A DNA stretch of 64,000 nt from Streptococcus thalassemiae (GTDB taxonomy: Bacteria; Bacillota; Bacilli; Lactobacillales; Streptococcaceae). Positions 38,768 through 49,449 of this stretch are shown piece after piece (the first letter of the stretch is position 1; each line of letters begins with the position of its first letter). The stretch spans positions 102,001 through 166,000 of the forward strand of contig NZ_CAHJXN010000003.1 in assembly GCF_903645285.1 (NCBI RefSeq), in the 5' to 3' direction. The position numbers and the translations under genes were made by a program. The notes below the pieces were generated by a model, which did no database searches, was not told where the DNA came from, and saw nothing but the letters and a program-made list of their open reading frames with translations.

Positions 38768-40845
38768 ATGAAATCTTTTCAACAAAATGAGGTTTTCTCT
38801 ATTCGTAAGTCTAAGGTGGGAGTTTGCTCAGTTCTCTTAGCGGTTTTATTTATTGGAACACAAAGTGTTTTAGCTAATGAAGTAGTTGGTGAAACTTCTT
38901 CGTCTAAAGATAATATGCAAATGAACTCTTTGTTGAGTAGCACATCTACATCATTATCTGCGGAACCCCATTCTGATACTCTCAGTCTTGATAACAATTC
39001 AAGTTTAAGTACTGATAATAATGGAGGAGTGAGTATTAATCAAAATAAACCTGATATAACAAATGATACTATGATGGGTAACATCTCTGGGATGGAAGTG
39101 AATACTATTTTAAGTACTAATCTGAACGAACACGTAGCTTTGAATGTTAAAGATTATGGAGCAATAGGTGACGGGGTTAATGATGATCGTCAAGCAATTC
39201 AAGATGCAATAGATGCTGCAGCTCAAGGGCTAGGTGGAGGAAATGTATATTTTCCGGAAGGAACTTATTTAGTAAAAGAAATTGTTTTTTTAAAAAGTCA
39301 TACACACTTAGAATTGAATGAGAAAGCTACCATTCTAAATGGTATAAATATTAAGAATCACCCTTCTATTGTTTTTATGACAGGTTTATTTACGGATGAT
39401 GGTGCGCAAGTAGAATGGGCCCAACAGAAGATATTAGTTATTCTGGTGGTACTATTGATATGAACGGTGCTTTGAATGAAGAAGGAACTAAAGCAAAAAA
39501 TCTACCACTTATAAATTCTTCAGGTGCATTTGCTATTGGGAATTCAAATAACGTAACTATAAAAAATGTAACATTCAAGGATAGTTATCAAGGGCATGCT
39601 ATTCAAATTGCAGGTTCGAAAAATGTATTAGTTGATAATTCTCGTTTTCTTGGGCAAGCCTTACCCAAAACGATGAAGGATGGGCAAATCATAAGTAAGG
39701 AGAGCATTCAGATTGAACCATTAACTAGAAAAGGTTTTCCTTATGCCTTGAATGATGATGGGAAAAAATCTGAAAATGTGACTATTCAAAATTCCTATTT
39801 TGGCAAAAGTGATAAATCTGGGGAATTAGTAACAGCAATTGGCACACACTATCAAACATTGTCGACACAGAACCCCTCTAATATTAAAATTTTAAATAAT
39901 CATTTTGATAACATGATGTATGCAGGTGTACGTTTTACAGGATTCACTGATGTATTAATCAAAGGAAATCGCTTTGATAAGAAAGTTAAAGGAGAGAGTG
40001 TACATTATCGAGAAAGCGGAGCAGCTTTAGTAAATGCTTATAGCTATAAAAACACTAAAGACCTATTAGATTTAAATAAACAGGTGGTTATCGCCGAAAA
40101 TATATTTAATATTGCCGATCCTAAAACAAAAGCGATACGAGTTGCAAAAGATAGTGCAGAATATTTAGGAAAAGTATCAGATATTACTGTAACAAAAAAT
40201 GTAATTAATAATAATTCTAAGGAAACAGAACAACCAAATATTGAATTATTACGAGTTAGTGATAATTTAGTAGTCTCAGAGAATAGTATATTCGGTGGTA
40301 AAGAAGGAATTGTTATTGAGGATTCAAAGGGTAAAATAACCGTTTTAAATAACCAATTTTATAATTTATCCGGTAAGTATATATCATTCATCAAATCTAA
40401 TGCAAATGAGAAAGAAGCTGTTATACGTGATAGCGATGGTAATTTCAATATTGTAACGGAGAATGGGCTTTACAAAATTGTAACAAATAATTTAAGTGAT
40501 AAAAACGAAAAAGAAAAAAACAAAGAGGAAAAACAATCTAATTCAAATAATGTAATTGATAGTAACCAGAAGAACGGAGAGTTTAACTCAAGTAAAGATA
40601 ATAGACAAATGAATGACAAGATCGACAATAAACAAGATAATAAGACAGAAGAAGTAAACTATAAAATAGTTGGAGATGGCAGAGAAACTGAAAATCATAT
40701 TAATAAATCTAAAGAAATAGTAGATGTAAAACAAAAATTACCAAAGACTGGTTCGAACAAGATTATGGAACTATTCTTAACAGTGACAGGAATTGGTTTA
40801 CTTTTGACACTAAAAGGGTTGAAGTATTATGGTAAAGATAAATAA
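38768..40845 (+). pseudogene. pfbA: Frameshifted LPXTG beta-helix surface protein (PfbA type)
   Basis: The gene encodes a YSIRK-type signal (FSIRKSKVGVCSVLLA, residues 10-25), a parallel beta-helix of Pectate_lyase_3 type beginning VKDYGAIGDGVNDD, a charged Asn/Lys/Glu-rich stalk, and the sortase signal LPKTG with C-terminal helix and basic tail. It matches pneumococcal plasmin- and fibronectin-binding protein PfbA. The reading frame breaks at about 39416-39418. The first frame continues to a stop at 39463, while homology resumes in the next frame as GPTEDISYSGGT. Adding one G to the GGG run restores E-W-G-P-T and a 692-residue protein. Either a true mutation or an assembly error. Start: ATG with GGAGG upstream. 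Confidence 0.88.
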
Positions 40846-41476
40846 AATTTGTTCGATACAAGGAAGTTCTGTAGAAAATGAGGATACTGTAGGTTCACAA
40901 AATCAGTATTTTTGGATTATCGATGGAGCTACAGATTTATATAATTCTAAAGAGGAGATAGGTTATTCAGTCTCAGAAGTTGTACATATTTTATCAGAAA
41001 GTTTGTCGGTTAATTGTAAAGAATCAAAAACTCTTAAACAAATATTTGAAACTGCTTTACTCGAGGTTAAAGATGAAATCGGTTTAAACTCATATGAATT
41101 AACAGAGTATTATCGCTTACCAACATTTGCTTTTATATTTGCTAAACTTTCAGAAAAAAAGTTGGAGTATATGATGCTAGGTGACTGCGTCATGTTAGTA
41201 AACGAAATGGAAATAACTGATCATAGAGTAGATAACTTATTTGAAAAAGGAAAAAATGAGATAAAAGATTCAATTGGTACAAATAGTGCTTTAAATAAAA
41301 AAATTATTTTACAAAAAATCAGAAAATTATCTAATCAACCGAGTGGGTACTGGATAGGTTCGTTGGATGAGAGATTTTTAGACCATGCTATTATTAATCA
41401 AATAGATGTTATAGTGAAATTTTATGAGAAATACTATCAAAAGTTAATTAAGAGAATGTCGATTGATCAACTATGA
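40829..41476 (+). CDS. PP2C-like phosphatase-related protein, apparently shortened
   Basis: At 215 residues it has an N-terminal PP2C-like core: ENEDTVG (about 16-22), IIDGATDL (about 30-37) and MLGDC (about 116-120), which would supply metal-binding acidic residues. The usual C-terminal SDG block of PP2C enzymes is absent, the frame ending instead in a lysine-rich segment, so activity is doubtful. It overlaps the end of pfbA by 17 bases and precedes a PhoU-like gene. AT-rich like its neighbours. Confidence 0.6.
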   Translation: MVKINKICSIQGSSVENEDTVGSQNQYFWIIDGATDLYNSKEEIGYSVSEVVHILSESLSVNCKESKTLKQIFETALLEVKDEIGLNSYELTEYYRLPTFAFIFAKLSEKKLEYMMLGDCVMLVNEMEITDHRVDNLFEKGKNEIKDSIGTNSALNKKIILQKIRKLSNQPSGYWIGSLDERFLDHAIINQIDVIVKFYEKYYQKLIKRMSIDQL

Positions 41477-41612
41477 AGAGATGATCAAGTATTCTAGTTA
41501 TTGATGTTTGATATATGTTTAATTATTGTTCAAACTTTTTAGAAAGTTTAAATGATTAGTTATATTGAAATGAAATATAGTATCAAATAATTTAGAGACC
41601 ATTTGGGTATCT

Positions 41613-42185
41613 GTGCTTGATAAATACGAGAAGTTATTTGAATATTTATCAAATGAAGAACGAATAGAATTGATTAAAGAAGATTTAATCATAAATGAGT
41701 CAGTTCTAAATGTTGATAAAAAAGGATATGAGTTAATTTGTTTACAACATCCTGTTTCATATGACTTAAGAAGAATTATTAGTGTAATAAAAATATCAAC
41801 TGACATTGAACGTATTGGGGATAGAATTGTTGAAATTTTAAAAAATCTACAGATTATTCAAAATAATGAAATTTTGAAGAAAATTATTTCAGAAATAAAA
41901 ATACTTCATGAAGTTATCGGACTGCATATGAATAGGGCTATATCTTGTTATAGAGAGGAACAATCTGGATGTTTAGATATGGTTGTTATACAAAAACAGA
42001 ATGAGATAGAAGAGCTTAGTATAAATATTGAAAAGAAAATCATGAATTACATATTTGAAGATGATGGGAATGTTTCTGAAGTAATTGGTGCTTTAGATAT
42101 TATTCGTCACCTTGATAAAATTGCTCATACTACGCAATCAATTTATAAATGGATAATGTATAGAAAATATGGGAACATAAATTAG
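41613..42185 (+). CDS. PhoU-domain protein
   Basis: The 190-residue all-helical protein contains two PhoU three-helix repeats (DLRRIISVIKISTDIERIGDR near 71-91, and DIIRHLDKIAHTTQSIYKW near the end). PhoU proteins modulate phosphate transport or signalling. Here there is no pst operon nearby, so its partner is unclear. It starts in a TTG or GTG-poor context: the GTG at 41613 lacks a strong ribosome-binding site. galT follows after 12 bases. Confidence 0.7.
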   Translation: MLDKYEKLFEYLSNEERIELIKEDLIINESVLNVDKKGYELICLQHPVSYDLRRIISVIKISTDIERIGDRIVEILKNLQIIQNNEILKKIISEIKILHEVIGLHMNRAISCYREEQSGCLDMVVIQKQNEIEELSINIEKKIMNYIFEDDGNVSEVIGALDIIRHLDKIAHTTQSIYKWIMYRKYGNIN

Positions 42186-42197
42186 AAAGAAAAATAT

Positions 42198-43673
42198 ATG
42201 AAAACAATTATTGATAATTTTGTTGATAGAGTAATTGAATACGGAATGTATAATGAAATTGACAAAATATATGTGAAAAATAGAGTACTAGCGTTAATAG
42301 GTGAGGAGGGAACTGATCGCATTTCCGATGAAAATGACCTGAAACAAATAAAAGATTACTTAGTGGAAATCGCCTTAAAAAACGGTAAAATTAAAGATTT
42401 AATCGAGGAAAAGGAATGTTTAGGAGCAGAGTTAATGAATTTCATAGTTCCTTTACCTAGTCGATTAAATGATATTTTTTGGAGTTCATATGATATATCA
42501 CCTCAAGAAGCAGTTGAAGAGTTTTATAAGTTAAGTAAAGATAGTGATTATATTAAAACTTCTGCTATTGCTAAGAATATTGAGTTTCGAGCATCAACTA
42601 AATACGGAGAGCTAGAGATTACGATAAATTTGTCAAAACCCGAAAAAGATCCAAAAACAATTGCTGCTGAAAAATTAGTAAAAGCAACTAATTATCCTAA
42701 ATGTTTACTATGTATGGAAAATGAAGGATATCAAGGTCGAATAAATTATCCAGCACGTTCGAATCATAGAATTATTCGGTTGAAACTTGGTGACGAAGTA
42801 TGGGGATTCCAGTATTCTCCCTACTCATACTTTAATGAGCATGCGATATTTTTAAATAGTCAACATGTACCAATGGCTATTACCTCTAAAACATTTGAAC
42901 AATTATTGGAGATTGTTGATATTTTGCCAGGATATTTTGCTGGTTCAAATTCTGATCTTCCTATCTCAGGAGGCTCCATTCTTAGTCATAACCACTACCA
43001 GGGAGGGAAACATATTTTCCCAATGGAAAAAGCAAAATTTGAGAGTGAATTTCGTTTTAAAGACTTTGAGGATGTTAATGCTGGTATTGTAAAATGGCCA
43101 ATGTCAGTAATTAGGTTACAAAGTGAAAATAAAAATCGCTTGTTAGATTTAGCTACTAAAATTCTAAATAAGTGGAGAGAACATTCAGATTTAGAAGTAG
43201 ACATCATTGCTATGACTGAAGATGTCCCACACCATACGGTGACTCCTATTGCTCGTAAAGTGGACGGGAGATATGAATTAGATATTGTTCTAAGAGATAA
43301 TCATACTACTGAACAATACCCAGATGGTGTTTTCCATCCTCATCAAGATGTACAACATATTAAAAAGGAAAATATTGGGTTAATCGAAGTGATGGGACTT
43401 GCGATTTTACCACCTCGTTTGAAAACAGAGTTAGAAGAAGTTGAGAAATATCTTTTAGGAAAAGATAACGCAATTGCTGATTATCATTTAGAATGGGCCG
43501 TTCAATTGAAAGAAAAATATCCTGGACTTAAAGAGGAAGAGGTTCATAGCGTAGTTCAACATGAAGTAGGGCAAGTATTTGCGAGAGTTCTCGAAGATGC
43601 AGGTGTTTATAAGAATACTCAAACCGGACAAGAAGCATTTATGAGATTTGTTAAATCGGTTGGAATTAATTAG
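42198..43673 (+). CDS. galT: Galactose-1-phosphate uridylyltransferase, type 2 (second copy)
   Basis: The 491-residue enzyme carries the same motifs as the galK-linked copy ([40 protein letters not shown]). Its DNA is much more AT-rich, so it is an old paralogue or was acquired separately. It sits between a PhoU-like gene and a second galE, with no galK in the locus. It would exchange galactose-1-phosphate with UDP-glucose. Confidence 0.92.
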   Translation: MKTIIDNFVDRVIEYGMYNEIDKIYVKNRVLALIGEEGTDRISDENDLKQIKDYLVEIALKNGKIKDLIEEKECLGAELMNFIVPLPSRLNDIFWSSYDISPQEAVEEFYKLSKDSDYIKTSAIAKNIEFRASTKYGELEITINLSKPEKDPKTIAAEKLVKATNYPKCLLCMENEGYQGRINYPARSNHRIIRLKLGDEVWGFQYSPYSYFNEHAIFLNSQHVPMAITSKTFEQLLEIVDILPGYFAGSNSDLPISGGSILSHNHYQGGKHIFPMEKAKFESEFRFKDFEDVNAGIVKWPMSVIRLQSENKNRLLDLATKILNKWREHSDLEVDIIAMTEDVPHHTVTPIARKVDGRYELDIVLRDNHTTEQYPDGVFHPHQDVQHIKKENIGLIEVMGLAILPPRLKTELEEVEKYLLGKDNAIADYHLEWAVQLKEKYPGLKEEEVHSVVQHEVGQVFARVLEDAGVYKNTQTGQEAFMRFVKSVGIN

Positions 43674-43685
43674 GAGGAAGTAAAA

Positions 43686-44696
43686 ATGGCAATATTGGTA
43701 ACAGGCGGAGCTGGTTATATTGGTAGCCATACCGTAGTAGAATTACTAAATTTAGGTAAGGAAGTCGTTATTGTCGACAACCTTTCAAACTCAAGCATTT
43801 TAGTATTAGATCGTATTGAAGCAATTACAGGGCAACGTCCTGCGTTTTACGAATTAGATGTCTGTGATAAACAAGGATTGAGAAAAGTTTTTGAACAAGA
43901 ATCTATTGAGGCTGCAATTCATTTTGCAGGATACAAAGCTGTCGGAGAATCCGTGCAAAAGCCTGTAATGTATTACGAAAATAATATTATGAGCACATTA
44001 GCTCTTGTTGAAGTGATGTCAGAGTTTAATGTTAAAAAGATTGTATTTTCATCGAGTGCGACTGTATACGGCGTTCACAATCAGTCTCCCCTTATTGAGA
44101 CGATGCCGACAAGTGCTACAAATCCTTATGGGTATACGAAAGTGATGCTTGAGCAAATTTTAAAAGATGTTCATGTGGCAGATTCAGAATGGAGTATTGC
44201 GTTGCTTCGTTATTTCAATCCAATTGGTGCTCATGAGTCTGGTTTGATTGGGGAAGATCCCTCAGGAATTCCTAACAACTTGATGCCTTATATTGCACAA
44301 GTAGCGGTAGGTAAGTTGTCAGAGCTAAGTGTGTTCGGAAATGATTATGATACGCTTGATGGTACTGGTGTGCGTGATTATATCCATGTAGTAGATTTAG
44401 CAATAGGACATATAAAAGCTTTAGAAAAAGTATCTGAAAAAACAGATGTTTATATCTATAACCTAGGCTCGGGAGAAGGCACTAGTGTATTACAACTTGT
44501 AAATACATTTGAAAGTGTTAATAAGATCCCTATTCCTTATAAAATAGTTCCAAGACGTTCAGGAGACGTTGCAACTTGTTATGCAAATGCAGACAAAGCA
44601 TATAAGGAATTAAATTGGAGGACAACAAAATCGATTGAAGACATGTGTAGAGATACATGGAATTGGCAATCAAAAAATCCCAATGGCTATAATTGA
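43686..44696 (+). CDS. galE: UDP-glucose 4-epimerase (second copy)
   Basis: This 336-residue GalE has GGAGYIG (8-14), SSSATVYG and YGYTK as active-site Tyr-x-x-x-Lys, and resembles classical Leloir GalE (CDKQGLRKVFE, FAGYKAVGESV). GGAGGAAG precedes the ATG. It is the last gene of the first operon of the block. With the adjacent galT it can recycle UDP-galactose to UDP-glucose. Confidence 0.93.
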   Translation: MAILVTGGAGYIGSHTVVELLNLGKEVVIVDNLSNSSILVLDRIEAITGQRPAFYELDVCDKQGLRKVFEQESIEAAIHFAGYKAVGESVQKPVMYYENNIMSTLALVEVMSEFNVKKIVFSSSATVYGVHNQSPLIETMPTSATNPYGYTKVMLEQILKDVHVADSEWSIALLRYFNPIGAHESGLIGEDPSGIPNNLMPYIAQVAVGKLSELSVFGNDYDTLDGTGVRDYIHVVDLAIGHIKALEKVSEKTDVYIYNLGSGEGTSVLQLVNTFESVNKIPIPYKIVPRRSGDVATCYANADKAYKELNWRTTKSIEDMCRDTWNWQSKNPNGYN

Positions 44697-44792
44697 TGAT
44701 ACTGTCTATATGAGTGCTGTATTTTGGAAAAATTACTTAAACTTTTAATGAAATGCATATTTAATGAAAGATAAATTTTTTTAAAAAATGTT

Positions 44793-44856
44793 TGAAAGCG
44801 CTTGACAAAGTAAACGGTTTCGTTATATAATATAAGCATAGATGACACCGGTGTCA
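44793..44856 (+). promoter_or_regulatory. Promoter, cre-like site and LacI-type operator before the 2H esterase operon
   Basis: TTGACA (44802-44807) and TATAAT (44826-44831) are 18 bases apart. GAAAGCGCTTGACA overlaps the -35 and resembles a catabolite-responsive element with its AAGCGCTT core. Downstream of the -10 is the perfect palindrome TGACACCGGTGTCA (44843-44856), one base different from the pfbA operator. Confidence 0.8.
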
Positions 44857-44879
44857 AATATAAAAAAGAGGGTCTTTAT

Positions 44880-45539
44880 ATGAAAAACCTAACAAAAATT
44901 AAGTTCAAAGAAAATGGAGAATTTAATCATTTTCCAGGAAATACTGTTGTAGCAAATCTTTATACTAAACAAGATTTGATGGAAGTTGTTGATATTATTC
45001 AATCACGTTATAGAGAATTACCATTTATCGATAAGTTTACTTTAACTCCAAGGAATTCTATTCACATGACTGTAATTGAATTGTTGTGCCATGAAAATCG
45101 TGAAACGGAGTTTTGGAGCAGTAATCTTCCTCTTGATACACCTTTACAGGAAATACATGATTACTTTGCTAAACAACTTGAAATTTTTCCATTGTTGGAT
45201 GAAGAAATTCATATGCGTGTGACTGAAATGGGAAAACAAAACATACTAGTTGAACCTGCAGATGAAGCTTCTGCAAAGAGATTAGAAGAAATTCGTACTT
45301 ATGTTTCAGAAAAAGCAGGTGTTCGTTTCCCTAATCATGATAGATATCAATTCCATATTTCAATTGGATATCTTCGGATTCCTCTAACCGAAGAGGAGGA
45401 AGAAGAGTTTACTAAAGTCAGAGCAGAATTAACTGAAATCTTATTAGAGAAGATTCCAACTATTACTGTAAACCGTATTGACTATACTGTATTTGAAGAT
45501 ATGAGACAATTTGTTCCATATCACGAAAAATTTAAATAA
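44880..45539 (+). CDS. DUF1868-type 2H phosphoesterase-like protein
   Basis: The 219-residue protein has two HxT/S motifs, HMT (62-64) and HIS (159-161), nearly 100 residues apart, the catalytic pattern of 2H phosphoesterases, which act on cyclic phosphates such as 2',3'-cyclic or sugar 1,2-cyclic phosphodiesters. It resembles the DUF1868 family. No specific substrate is known to me. As first gene of an operon with an ABC importer under a LacI-type operator, it probably processes the imported compound. No signal peptide, so cytoplasmic. Confidence 0.72.
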   Translation: MKNLTKIKFKENGEFNHFPGNTVVANLYTKQDLMEVVDIIQSRYRELPFIDKFTLTPRNSIHMTVIELLCHENRETEFWSSNLPLDTPLQEIHDYFAKQLEIFPLLDEEIHMRVTEMGKQNILVEPADEASAKRLEEIRTYVSEKAGVRFPNHDRYQFHISIGYLRIPLTEEEEEEFTKVRAELTEILLEKIPTITVNRIDYTVFEDMRQFVPYHEKFK

Positions 45540-45563
45540 AATAATAAAAAAGGAGAACTTATC

Positions 45564-46631
45564 ATGAAAAAAATGAAAGTTTGGTCTACTGTACTTGCAA
45601 CGGGAGTTGCTCTTACTACACTTGCTGCTTGCTCTGGAGGTTCAAATTCTACGACTGCTTCTTCATCTGAAGAAAAAGCTGATAAAAGTCAAGAATTAGT
45701 AATCTATTCGAACTCAGTTTCAAATGGTCGTGGTGATTGGTTAACTGCTAAAGCAAAAGAAGCTGGTTTTAATATAAAAATGGTTGATATTCCTGGCGCT
45801 CAATTAGCAGACCGTGTTATTGCCGAGAAGAATAATGCAGTTGCAGATATGGTATTTGGAATTGGTGCTGTTGATTCAAATAAAATTAGAGATCAAAAAT
45901 TACTAGTCCAGTACAAGCCTAAATGGTTAGATAAAATTGATCAATCTTTATCAGATAAAGATAATTATTATAATCCTGTGATTGTTCAACCATTAGTTTT
46001 AATTGGGGCGCCTGATGTAAAAGAAATGCCTAAAGATTGGACTGAATTAGGTAGTAAGTATAAAGGTAAATATTCAATTTCTGGTCTTCAAGGTGGTACA
46101 GGACGGGCAATTCTAGCAAGTATCTTAGTTCGATACCTTGATGATAAAGGTGAATTAGGTGTTTCCGAAAAAGGTTGGGAAGCAGCAAAAGAATATTTGA
46201 AAAATGCATACACTCTTCAAAAGGGAGAAAGTTCAATTGTTAAGATGTTAGACAAAGAAGATCCAATACAATATGGAATGATGTGGGGTTCTGGTGCATT
46301 AGTTGGACAAAAAGAACAAAATGTTGTTTTCAAAGTTATGACTCCTGAGATTGGTGTACCATTTGTAACTGAACAAACTATGGTTTTAAGCACTAGTAAA
46401 AAACAAGCGTTAGCTAAAGAATTTATTGATTGGTTTGGTCAATCAGAAATTCAAGTAGAATATAGTAAGAACTTTGGATCTATTCCTGCAAATAAAGATG
46501 CCCTAACAGAGTTACCTGAAGATACGAAAAAATTTGTTGATCAAGTGAAACCACAAAATATTGACTGGGAAGCTGTTGGAAAACATTTGGATGAATGGGT
46601 AGAAAAAGCTGAATTAGAATACGTACAATAA
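45564..46631 (+). CDS. ABC importer substrate-binding lipoprotein (SBP_bac_6/AfuA-like)
   Basis: A 355-residue lipoprotein: hydrophobic signal with lipobox LAAC (Cys23), a low-complexity Ser/Thr linker, then a two-lobed binding fold (ELVIYSNSVSNGRGDW near 44, GLQGGTGRAI near 180). This class covers iron, 2-aminoethylphosphonate, thiamine and, in AfuA, hexose-phosphate binding proteins. The co-regulated galT and 2H esterase favour a phosphorylated sugar over iron. That is inference. Confidence 0.8.
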   Translation: MKKMKVWSTVLATGVALTTLAACSGGSNSTTASSSEEKADKSQELVIYSNSVSNGRGDWLTAKAKEAGFNIKMVDIPGAQLADRVIAEKNNAVADMVFGIGAVDSNKIRDQKLLVQYKPKWLDKIDQSLSDKDNYYNPVIVQPLVLIGAPDVKEMPKDWTELGSKYKGKYSISGLQGGTGRAILASILVRYLDDKGELGVSEKGWEAAKEYLKNAYTLQKGESSIVKMLDKEDPIQYGMMWGSGALVGQKEQNVVFKVMTPEIGVPFVTEQTMVLSTSKKQALAKEFIDWFGQSEIQVEYSKNFGSIPANKDALTELPEDTKKFVDQVKPQNIDWEAVGKHLDEWVEKAELEYVQ

Positions 46632-46651
46632 GAAATAAGAGTTAATTTTTA

Positions 46652-46708
46652 TGTCCAAGTCTCTCTATTATTTCTAAATTTAAGGAAGAAATAAAGAGAG
46701 GCTTTTGG
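46652..46708 (+). terminator. Intra-operon hairpin between binding protein and ATPase
   Basis: CCAAGTCTCTCTATTATTTCT is largely complementary to AGAAATAAAGAGAGGCTTTTGG. It lies in the 100-base gap between the two genes and probably attenuates or stabilises the upstream mRNA so that the binding protein is made in excess. Confidence 0.65.
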
Positions 46709-46733
46709 TTTAGTAATAGAGGGAGTTAGTGAG

Positions 46734-47744
46734 ATGATTAAATTTGATAATATTCAAATTAAATATGGTGATTTTGTTGCAATTGATAATCTAAATTTAG
46801 ATATACATGAAGGGGAATTCTTTACATTTCTTGGGCCTTCAGGGTGTGGTAAATCAACTACTTTGAGAGCATTGGTAGGTTTTCTAGATCCATCATCAGG
46901 AAGTATTGAAGTTAATGGAACAAATGTCACTCATTTGGAACCTGAAAAGCGTGGAATTGGTATTGTATTTCAATCTTATGCGCTATTTCCAACTATGACT
47001 GTTTTTGATAATATTGCATTTGGTTTAAAAGTTAAGAAGGTAGCTCCAGATGTTATTAAAGCTAAAGTATCAGCAGTAGCAGCAAAAATTAAGATCTCTG
47101 ATCAACAGTTACAGCGTAATGTATCAGAATTATCTGGGGGTCAACAACAAAGGGTAGCATTGGCTCGTGCTCTGGTTCTTGAACCTAAAATTCTTTGTCT
47201 AGATGAACCATTGTCAAACCTTGACGCAAAATTACGTGTAGATTTGAGAAAAGAGTTGAAAAGACTTCAAAAAGAGTTAGGTATTACTACTTTATATGTT
47301 ACTCATGATCAAGAGGAAGCCTTGACTTTATCTGATAGAATTGCAGTCTTTAACAATGGATACATCGAACAGGTCGGTACACCAGTAGAAATTTATCATA
47401 ATTCTCAAACTGAATTTGTATGTGATTTTATTGGAGATATTAATGTTTTGACCGATGAAACAGTCCACGAAGTATTACTGAAAAATGCAAGCGTTTTCTT
47501 AGAAGATAAAAAAGGATACATTCGATTAGAGAAAGTTCGATTCAATCGTGAAACTGAACAAGATTTCACTCTAAAAGGGACAATTATTGATGTTGAGTTT
47601 TCTGGAGTTACAATTCACTATACAATAAAAGTTTCTGAAAGTCAGATTCTTAATGTAACAAGTATTGATAGTCAGGCTGCTATTAGATCTGTCGGAGAAA
47701 GTGTGGAATTATTTATCACACCATCAGACGTTCTGCAATTTTAA
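46734..47744 (+). CDS. ABC importer ATPase (Fe/2-AEP/sugar-phosphate class)
   Basis: At 336 residues it has Walker A GPSGCGKS (near 34-41), signature LSGGQQQR, Walker [14 protein letters not shown] and H-loop THDQEEAL, plus a C-terminal TOBE-like regulatory region (about 240-336). This is the importer type paired with two-domain permeases. It follows the binding protein after a hairpin and precedes the permease by 11 bases. Confidence 0.85.
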   Translation: MIKFDNIQIKYGDFVAIDNLNLDIHEGEFFTFLGPSGCGKSTTLRALVGFLDPSSGSIEVNGTNVTHLEPEKRGIGIVFQSYALFPTMTVFDNIAFGLKVKKVAPDVIKAKVSAVAAKIKISDQQLQRNVSELSGGQQQRVALARALVLEPKILCLDEPLSNLDAKLRVDLRKELKRLQKELGITTLYVTHDQEEALTLSDRIAVFNNGYIEQVGTPVEIYHNSQTEFVCDFIGDINVLTDETVHEVLLKNASVFLEDKKGYIRLEKVRFNRETEQDFTLKGTIIDVEFSGVTIHYTIKVSESQILNVTSIDSQAAIRSVGESVELFITPSDVLQF

Positions 47745-47755
47745 GGAGGTGCAGT

Positions 47756-49447
47756 ATGCGTCATAAATTAAATTTAAAAGATTGGCTTATTCGTTTAGGG
47801 TTAATCTGGTTCTTAGTAACATTTATTATTTATCCAAACTTTGATCTAGTAGTGAATGTATTTGTAAAAGGAGGAGAATTTTCCCTTGATGCTGTACATC
47901 GTGTTCTAAAATCTCAGAGGGCACTTCAGAGTATTATGAACAGTTTTAAGTTAGCATTTTCACTCATTATTACAGTTAATGTCGTAGGTATTCTTTGTGT
48001 TCTATTTACAGAGTACTTTGATATTAAAGGTGCTAAAATTTTAAAATTAGGTTATATGACCTCTTTAATTTATGGAGGAGTGGTTTTAGCGACTGGATAT
48101 AAATTTGTCTATGGTCCTTATGGATTGATTACAAAATTTTTACAAAATATTATCCCTTCTTTAGACCCTAACTGGTTTATTGGATATGGTGCAGTCTTAT
48201 TCATTATGACATTTTCAGGAACTGCTAATCATACATTGTTTTTAACAAATACAATTCGAAGCGTTGACTATCACACTATTGAGGCTGCTCGAAATATGGG
48301 AGCAAAACCATTTACTGTTTTCCGAAAAGTAGTGTTACCAACCTTAATTCCAACTCTATTTGCACTTACTATCATGGTTTTTCTTAGTGGTTTATCTGCA
48401 GTAGCAGCACCCATGATTGTTGGTGGTAAAGAATTTCAAACTATAAATCCAATGATTATTACATTTGCAGGGATGGGGAATTCTCGTGATTTAGCTGCCC
48501 TACTTGCAATTATTTTAGGTATTGCAACTACAATTTTGCTTACTATCATGAACAAGATAGAAAAAGGTGGAAATTATATTTCTATCTCTAAGACTAAAGC
48601 GCCTCTTAAAAAACAAAAAATTGCGTCTAAGCCTTGGAATATCATTGCTCACATTGTAGCATATGGATTGTTCACAGTTTTCATGCTTCCACTAATTTTT
48701 ATAGTATTATACTCATTTACAGATCCAGTTGCAATTCAAACAGGTAACTTAACATTATCAAACTTTACTTTAGAAAATTATCGCTTATTCTTTAGTAATA
48801 GTGCGGCATTCTCTCCATTCTTGGTCAGCTTTATTTATTCTATTATTGCTGCGACAACAGCAACAATTCTCGCAGTTGTATTTGCTCGTGTTGTCAGAAA
48901 ACATAAATCTCGTTTTGATTTCTTATTTGAATATGGTGCTCTACTTCCTTGGTTACTACCAAGTACACTTTTAGCAGTAAGTTTATTATTTACTTTTAAT
49001 CAGCCACAATTTCTTGTCTTGAATCAGATTTTGGTAGGTAGTTTGGTAATTCTACTTATTGCATATATAGTTGTAAAAATCCCATTTTCTTATAGAATGG
49101 TACGTGCTATTTTATTTAGTGTTGATGATGAGATGGAAGATGCAGCAAGAAGTATGGGTGCTTCACCTTTTTATACTATGATGAAGGTTATCATTCCATT
49201 TATTTTACCGGTTGTTCTCTCTGTTATTGCTTTAAACTTTAACTCTTTATTAACTGACTTCGACTTATCTGTATTTCTTTACCATCCATTAGCTCAACCA
49301 CTGGGTATAACTATTCGTTCAGCAGGTGATGAAACAGCAACTTCAAATGCTCAAGCACTTGTATTCGTTTATACTATTGTATTAATGATAATTTCTGGTT
49401 CTGTTTTATACTTTACTCAGAGACCAGTTAGTAGAAAAAGGAAATAA
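47756..49447 (+). CDS. ABC importer permease with two fused transmembrane units
   Basis: The 563-residue protein contains two consecutive BPD_transp_1 domains. EAA-type loops occur as [20 protein letters not shown] (about 179-198) and [18 protein letters not shown] (about 461-478). One polypeptide therefore forms the whole channel, as in FbpB/AfuB/PhnV-like systems. GGAGG precedes the ATG. The MgtC-like gene follows after 2 bases. Confidence 0.87.
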   Translation: MRHKLNLKDWLIRLGLIWFLVTFIIYPNFDLVVNVFVKGGEFSLDAVHRVLKSQRALQSIMNSFKLAFSLIITVNVVGILCVLFTEYFDIKGAKILKLGYMTSLIYGGVVLATGYKFVYGPYGLITKFLQNIIPSLDPNWFIGYGAVLFIMTFSGTANHTLFLTNTIRSVDYHTIEAARNMGAKPFTVFRKVVLPTLIPTLFALTIMVFLSGLSAVAAPMIVGGKEFQTINPMIITFAGMGNSRDLAALLAIILGIATTILLTIMNKIEKGGNYISISKTKAPLKKQKIASKPWNIIAHIVAYGLFTVFMLPLIFIVLYSFTDPVAIQTGNLTLSNFTLENYRLFFSNSAAFSPFLVSFIYSIIAATTATILAVVFARVVRKHKSRFDFLFEYGALLPWLLPSTLLAVSLLFTFNQPQFLVLNQILVGSLVILLIAYIVVKIPFSYRMVRAILFSVDDEMEDAARSMGASPFYTMMKVIIPFILPVVLSVIALNFNSLLTDFDLSVFLYHPLAQPLGITIRSAGDETATSNAQALVFVYTIVLMIISGSVLYFTQRPVSRKRK

Positions 49448-49449
49448 TA

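Noticed and set aside
45564..49447. Simple annotation as an iron(III) importer
   Set aside because: The protein class is compatible, but the LacI regulation, galT/galE and 2H esterase context argue for an organic phosphate. Left as undetermined substrate.
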